Assembly (NCBI GenBank): GCA_019423745.1
Contig: JAHZAV010000037.1
Span: forward strand, 1 to 20,071
DNA from: Lachnospiraceae bacterium
Lineage (GTDB): Bacteria; Bacillota; Clostridia; Lachnospirales; Lachnospiraceae
Length of the DNA stretch: 20,071 bases
Direction: 5' to 3'
The position numbers and the translations under genes were made by a program. The notes beneath the pieces are model-generated. The model worked only from the letters and a program-made list of their open reading frames with translations. It did not search any database and had not been told where the DNA came from. Within the stretch, counting starts at the first letter, position 1. Each line of letters opens with the position of its first letter. Shown here one piece after another: positions 16,268 through 20,071 of this stretch.

Positions 16268-16273
16268 TATAAT
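16268..16273 (+). promoter_or_regulatory. Putative -10 element ahead of the MerR-methyltransferase gene
   Basis: A perfect TATAAT lies 59 bases before the chosen ATG in a 164-bp gap. No good -35 is found at 16-19 bp (best TTACTC at 16245-16250, 17 bp away), so the promoter may need an activator. The rest of the gap holds only a weak, wobble-rich hairpin at 16178-16206 and a second unpaired TATAAT at 16226-16231. Confidence 0.35.
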
Positions 16274-16332
16274 ATTGTCAGAAACAAAATGACAACTTTT
16301 TGAATAATAAAAAAGAAAGTGAAAAAGCAAAA

Positions 16333-17514
16333 ATGAAAAAACCAGGTTATTATTCCTCAGGAGAGTTCGCACGCATGGCAGGCGTTACTCTGCGGACAAT
16401 TCGTTATTATGATAAGCAGAATATTTTAAAGCCCTCGCTTGTAACAGAAGCGGGGGCTCGTTTCTATACAGACGAAGATTTTGCTCGGCTTCAGCAAATT
16501 CTTCTTTTGAAGTATTTGGGCTTTTCTCTGGATGATATCCGAGAAATGACATTTGCGGACGCTGACTATCATTTTTTGCTGAACTCTTTAAATATTCAGT
16601 TAAAGTTAGTTCAGGACCGTATTGAGAAGATGCAACTCATGGAGAGGGCAATTCAAGATACAGCAGAAGAGGTTCGGGCGACCCATACCGTAGACTGGAA
16701 CAGGATGTTGAACCTGATTCATTTGACAGGAATGGAAGAAAGTCTAAAGAAGCAGTATCAGAATGCGACAAATATTTCAGCAAGAATTAACCTGCATAGT
16801 CTGTATTCTCAAAATAAGCAGGGATGGTTTCCTTGGATTTTTCAGCAGCTTGGCCTGAAACCTAAAATGAAGGTGCTGGAAATTGGCTGTGGCGACGGTG
16901 CACTTTGGAAAAGTAATATGAAAGATATTCCTGATGAAATAGAAATTACGCTTTCCGATGTGTCAGAAGGCATGCTTCGCGATACGAGAAGAGAGTTGGG
17001 AGGAGAAGGGAAAAGTTTTTCTTTTTATGCATTTGATTGTCATAAGATTCCTTATGAATCCGAAACTTTTGATATTGTGATAGCAAATCACGTGCTTTTT
17101 TATTGTCAGGACATCCCCAAGGTATGCAGGGAAGTAAAGAGAATTCTAAAGCAAAGGGGAGTCTTTGTCTGTAGCACATATGGAAATCAGCATATGAAAG
17201 AAGTGAGCCTCCTTGTGCAGGAGTTTGATAATCGGATTGTTCTGTCGGCAGCCAGGCTTTATGAAAGATTTGGTATGGAAAATGGCCGTGAAATTTTAGA
17301 AAAGTATTTTCAAGAGGTAGAGTGGCGAATATATGAAGATAGTCTTTTTGTAACAGAGGCGGAAGCTTTGATTTCCTATATTCTCTCTTGTCATGGAAAC
17401 CAAGCACAGTACATCGGAGAGCGGTATACGGAGTTTCGTTCTTATGTGAAAGAAAAGACGGAGAATGGCTTTTATATAACGAAGGAAGCAGGAATTTTTC
17501 TGTGTAGGAAATAA
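16333..17514 (+). CDS. MerR-family regulator fused to a SAM-dependent methyltransferase
   Basis: A 393-residue fusion. Residues 6-75 form a MerR winged helix-turn-helix (YSSGEFARMAGVTLRTIRYY, then FYTDEDFARLQQILLLKYLGF), followed by the antiparallel coiled-coil dimer helix (about 85-115). Residues 155-285 are a class I methyltransferase with motif I VLEIGCGDG (181-189), acidic SDVSEGML (208-215) and the FDIVIANHVLFY segment (246-257). A C-terminal lid-like part completes it. In MerR proteins the C-terminus usually senses a ligand, so SAM or a methylated substrate may control DNA binding. ATG 16333 starts close to the HTH; a TTG at 16300 would add 11 residues. Ribosome site is weak. Codon use looks slightly less AT-biased than the GT genes. 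Target and substrate unknown. Confidence 0.85.
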   Translation: MKKPGYYSSGEFARMAGVTLRTIRYYDKQNILKPSLVTEAGARFYTDEDFARLQQILLLKYLGFSLDDIREMTFADADYHFLLNSLNIQLKLVQDRIEKMQLMERAIQDTAEEVRATHTVDWNRMLNLIHLTGMEESLKKQYQNATNISARINLHSLYSQNKQGWFPWIFQQLGLKPKMKVLEIGCGDGALWKSNMKDIPDEIEITLSDVSEGMLRDTRRELGGEGKSFSFYAFDCHKIPYESETFDIVIANHVLFYCQDIPKVCREVKRILKQRGVFVCSTYGNQHMKEVSLLVQEFDNRIVLSAARLYERFGMENGREILEKYFQEVEWRIYEDSLFVTEAEALISYILSCHGNQAQYIGERYTEFRSYVKEKTENGFYITKEAGIFLCRK

Positions 17515-17548
17515 GGCGGCAATAAGTTTTTTATATGTTAAAAGAGGC

Positions 17549-17578
17549 TTGAAAATTGTCCTTTTGTGCCCTTATACT
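17549..17578 (+). promoter_or_regulatory. Putative promoter for the last glycosyltransferase
   Basis: TTGAAA (17549-17554), an 18-bp spacer and TATACT (17573-17578) form a plausible sigma-A promoter in the 87-bp gap after the MerR-methyltransferase gene. It suggests that the following GT2 can be transcribed apart from the main operon. Confidence 0.5.
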
Positions 17579-17601
17579 TGGAGTAGGAGAAGTGTGAGAA
17601 A

Positions 17602-18834
17602 ATGAAATATAAACGATGTACGGGGGCTGGCTGTATGGGAGAAAAGTTAATTAGTGTATTAATGGTAAATTATAATCATGAGGATACTCTCGCTGAAACA
17701 ATACAGAGCGTATTAGACCAAACTTATTCTAATTTTCAGTTTATTATCGTAGATGATGGATCAACTGATAGGTCTTGTGAGATTATAGAAAGCTTTCAAG
17801 ATGAAAGGATAGAATTACATAAAAGAGAAGAAAATGAGCATATTTGTATTGCTACCAATTATGGATTTACAAAAGTGAAAGGAGACTATCTTGCCAGAAT
17901 CGACAGTGATGACCTTTGGTATCCAGATAAATTGGAAAAGCAGCTTTTATTTATGGAAAAACATCAGGAATGTAGCGTGTGTTTTACATGGTGTGACTTG
18001 ATTGATGAGTATGGAAACAATATTAATGAATTAGAGAAAGGTCTCTTAAAGCTTTATGAATCGGAAACATTGGAGCAAGAACAATGGTTGAGAAAATTTT
18101 ATTTTGAGGGGAATTGCTTGGCCCACCCGTCTGTACTAATGAAAAGAGAAGTATTAGAAAATATAGGAAAGTTTACACTTGCCTATAGGCAGCTTCATGA
18201 TTTTGATTATTGGGTACGGATTGCAAAACAATACAAAATTTATATAATTCAAGAACGACTTATTGCTGTTAGACGTTTTATAGATAAGCAGCAGACACAA
18301 AAAAATGCAAGTGCTTCATCGGAGAAAAACGATACAAGAGTATTCAATGAATCTATGGATATACGTGCCCGGTTTTTTGAGGGAATGTCAGATGAAATTC
18401 TTTTGAAAGGCTTTCAGCAAGATTTTAGATTTCAGAAATCTCATACAAAAGAGGAGCTAGAGTGCGAAAGAGCTTTTTTGATGTGTAAACCCCATATAGG
18501 TTGGGATGGATTGGCTCCAGCAGGTATTGAAAGACTGGCAGAACTGATGGAACAAGAAAACATGAGAGTGCTCTTAAAGGAAAAGTTTCATTTTACTGTA
18601 AAAGATTTATATAGTTTGACAGAAAAGCACTTATTTGTAGATTCTATCATGAAGAGCAGATATGGAGAAGTGGAACAGTACAAGAATCGACTTGAAGAGG
18701 AGAAACAGCAGCTTCAGCGGGAAGTTGAAAACTGCCAAAATTTAATCTTGGAGTATGCTAATTCTACCAGTTGGAAAATAACAGAGCCATTGAGGAAAAT
18801 GGGAAGCATCGTACGGCGGATATGTAAAAAATAG
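17602..18834 (+). CDS. Family 2 glycosyltransferase with C-terminal coiled coil
   Basis: A 410-residue GT2. ISVLMVNYNHEDTL (17-30) starts the domain, VDDGSTDRS (50-58) is the nucleotide site and DSDD (101-104) the DxD. ENEHICIATNYGF and the GNCLAHPSVLMKR segment are typical for rhamnosyl- and glucosyl-transferases of polysaccharide loci. The C-terminus has a coiled coil (about 352-385) ending in STSWKITEPLRKMG, a tail common on bacterial surface-polysaccharide transferases. The start is uncertain: ATG 17602 has AGGAG about 12 bases upstream, while ATG 17635 (MGEKLISVLM) would fit the domain edge equally well. Donor and acceptor unknown. Confidence 0.86.
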   Translation: MKYKRCTGAGCMGEKLISVLMVNYNHEDTLAETIQSVLDQTYSNFQFIIVDDGSTDRSCEIIESFQDERIELHKREENEHICIATNYGFTKVKGDYLARIDSDDLWYPDKLEKQLLFMEKHQECSVCFTWCDLIDEYGNNINELEKGLLKLYESETLEQEQWLRKFYFEGNCLAHPSVLMKREVLENIGKFTLAYRQLHDFDYWVRIAKQYKIYIIQERLIAVRRFIDKQQTQKNASASSEKNDTRVFNESMDIRARFFEGMSDEILLKGFQQDFRFQKSHTKEELECERAFLMCKPHIGWDGLAPAGIERLAELMEQENMRVLLKEKFHFTVKDLYSLTEKHLFVDSIMKSRYGEVEQYKNRLEEEKQQLQREVENCQNLILEYANSTSWKITEPLRKMGSIVRRICKK

Positions 18835-18994
18835 AAATGTGTGGAAATGGCAAAAGTCGTATACGATAAATCGGTTTTGTTGTTGTGAGTGTTCAGTGTT
18901 GCGTTGATGATGGAAACTCGGAAAATGTAGATGAAAGAGATGATTATAATTTTTTGCGTTTTAGCAATAAATTCTTAATATTTTCTAAAAAAGC

Positions 18995-19025
18995 TTGAAG
19001 GTGACCTAAGGTCACCTTTTATAAT
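18995..19025 (+). promoter_or_regulatory. Promoter with 19-bp spacer carrying a perfect dyad (candidate MerR operator; alternatively a terminator)
   Basis: TTGAAG (18995-19000) and TATAAT (19020-19025) are 19 bp apart. A perfect 9-bp inverted repeat, AAGGTGACC (18998-19006) and GGTCACCTT (19010-19018) with TAA between, is centred in the spacer. An over-long spacer with a central dyad is the established design of MerR-activated promoters. The same dyad followed by TTTT could act as an intrinsic terminator for the upstream GT2. The two readings are not exclusive. The rest of the 199-bp gap (18835-18994) is AT-rich with nothing recognisable. Confidence 0.6.
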
Positions 19026-19087
19026 GTTTATAGATGGACATACTGAAAGAAAAGGCAGAAATCAAAATTATATTCAGGAGGATAAAA

Positions 19088-19984
19088 ATGAAAGGTATTA
19101 TTTTAGCAGGTGGTTCGGGAACACGGCTTTATCCGTTGACAATGGTAACATCCAAACAGCTGTTGCCAATCTATGACAAACCCATGATCTATTATCCCAT
19201 GTCAGTACTTATGAATGCAGGAATCCGTGATATACTTATTATTTCTACTCCCCAGGATACACCGCGTTTTCAGGAACTTTTAGGGGATGGACATCAGTTT
19301 GGAGTAGAACTGTCCTATGAGGTGCAGCCAAGCCCGGACGGATTGGCACAGGCCTTTATTATCGGTGAAAAATTTGTAGGTAATGATACCGTTGCAATGG
19401 TTCTTGGAGACAATATTTTTGCAGGACATGGACTTAAGAAAAGACTTCGCGCTGCAGTAGAAAATGCGGAGTCAGGAAAAGGGGCTACAGTATTTGGTTA
19501 TTATGTAGATGATCCGGAACGTTTCGGTATTGTGGAATTCAATAAAGAAGGAAAAGCAGTTTCAATTGAAGAAAAGCCGGAACATCCAAAGAGCAATTAC
19601 TGTGTGACAGGACTGTATTTCTATGATAATAAAGTTGTGGAGTATGCTAAAAATCTGAAACCAAGTGCCAGAGGTGAGCTGGAAATCACGGATCTGAACC
19701 GGATTTATCTGGAAGAAGGTCAGTTGAATGTTGAACTGCTTGGTCAGGGCTTTACCTGGCTGGATACAGGAACGCATGAAAGTCTTGTAGATGCTACCAA
19801 TTTTGTGAAAACAATGGAAACGCATCAACACAGAAAAATTGCCTGCCTGGAAGAGATTGCTTATCTGAATGGATGGATTTCACAGGAAGAAGTTCTTAAA
19901 GTGTATGAAGTATTGAAAAAGAATCAGTACGGACAATATTTAAAAGATGTTCTGGATGGAAAATATCAGGACGGATTATACTAG
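19088..19984 (+). CDS. rmlA: Glucose-1-phosphate thymidylyltransferase
   Basis: RmlA (RfbA) joins dTTP and glucose-1-phosphate to dTDP-glucose, the first step to dTDP-L-rhamnose. The N-terminal signature GIILAGGSGTRLYPLT (3-18) with the GGSGTR loop, SKQLLPIYDKPMIYYP (22-37), VLGDNIFAGHG, FGIVEF, EEKPEHPKSNY and the WLDTGTHESL segment near residue 220 are all present. The length of 298 residues is normal. ATG 19088 is chosen for AGGAGG at 19076-19081; the frame extends 54 bp upstream without a site. rmlB, rmlC and rmlD are not seen and may follow beyond the window. Its promoter may be the 19-bp-spacer element upstream. About 87 bp after the stop contain nothing recognisable. Confidence 0.97.
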   Translation: MKGIILAGGSGTRLYPLTMVTSKQLLPIYDKPMIYYPMSVLMNAGIRDILIISTPQDTPRFQELLGDGHQFGVELSYEVQPSPDGLAQAFIIGEKFVGNDTVAMVLGDNIFAGHGLKKRLRAAVENAESGKGATVFGYYVDDPERFGIVEFNKEGKAVSIEEKPEHPKSNYCVTGLYFYDNKVVEYAKNLKPSARGELEITDLNRIYLEEGQLNVELLGQGFTWLDTGTHESLVDATNFVKTMETHQHRKIACLEEIAYLNGWISQEEVLKVYEVLKKNQYGQYLKDVLDGKYQDGLY

Positions 19985-20071
19985 AAAACATAGAAAAAAT
20001 TATATTAGAGCAGAAGAGAAGCCTGCAAATAAAAAGTCAAGGCTAAATTGAAAGAACTTTGAAAATTTTAT

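Noticed and set aside
16946..17407. 153-codon minus-strand frame
   Set aside because: Antisense to the methyltransferase domain, whose motifs are clear.
1..20071. CRISPR arrays, tRNA or rRNA genes, phage genes, toxin-antitoxin pairs
   Set aside because: Looked for by eye in all gaps; no direct repeat arrays, cloverleaf-like sequences or related protein motifs were seen.

Overview
The window looks like an AT-rich Firmicutes chromosome, most likely a gut Lachnospiraceae such as the Blautia, Dorea or Ruminococcus gnavus group. This rests on strong AGGAGG-type ribosome sites, A/T-rich third codon positions, an IS66 element and the overall style of the glycosyltransferases; no marker gene fixes the species. 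Almost all of it is one cell-surface polysaccharide locus exported by an ABC transporter.

Layout. Bases 1-2536 are the right-hand part of an IS66-family insertion sequence (tnpA cut by the window edge, tnpB, tnpC, a terminator and the right inverted-repeat end), visibly more GC-rich than its surroundings. It has landed in a membrane acyltransferase gene, of which only the last ~85 codons remain (2537-2794). A bidirectional terminator hairpin (2807-2849) separates this remnant from a minus-strand CDP-glycerol glycerophosphotransferase-like gene (2889-4034). Two divergent sigma-A-type promoters lie between that gene and a long plus-strand operon (4189-16168).

The operon holds, in order: a GT2 glycosyltransferase; a LicD-type phosphotransferase; a polyprenyl-phosphate sugar synthase-like GT2 with its small DUF2304 membrane partner and a large DUF2142 membrane protein (an arrangement like GacI/GacJ/GacL of streptococci); an 815-residue two-domain GT2; an ABC-2 permease and ATPase (TagG/TagH or Wzm/Wzt type); a 189-residue two-TM protein whose outer domain resembles that of the DUF2142 protein; and a 779-residue paralogue of the two-domain GT2 whose first catalytic domain has lost its key residues. 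Then come a MerR regulator fused to a SAM methyltransferase (16333-17514), a further GT2 (17602-18834) and rmlA (19088-19984), which makes dTDP-glucose for dTDP-L-rhamnose.

How they may work together: RmlA starts dTDP-rhamnose supply. The tandem GT2 enzymes build a rhamnan-like or glucorhamnan-like chain on a lipid carrier in the cytoplasm, and the ABC pair exports it. The lipid-linked sugar module adds side chains outside the membrane. The LicD and CDP-glycerol-type enzymes may add phosphodiester substituents. An O-acyl substituent was probably lost when IS66 interrupted the acyltransferase. The most unusual points are the degenerate GT domain in the duplicated polymerase, the stand-alone ectodomain protein, and a perfect 9-bp dyad centred in a 19-bp promoter spacer before rmlA. 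That dyad has the geometry of a MerR operator, and a MerR-methyltransferase fusion lies about 1.5 kb upstream.
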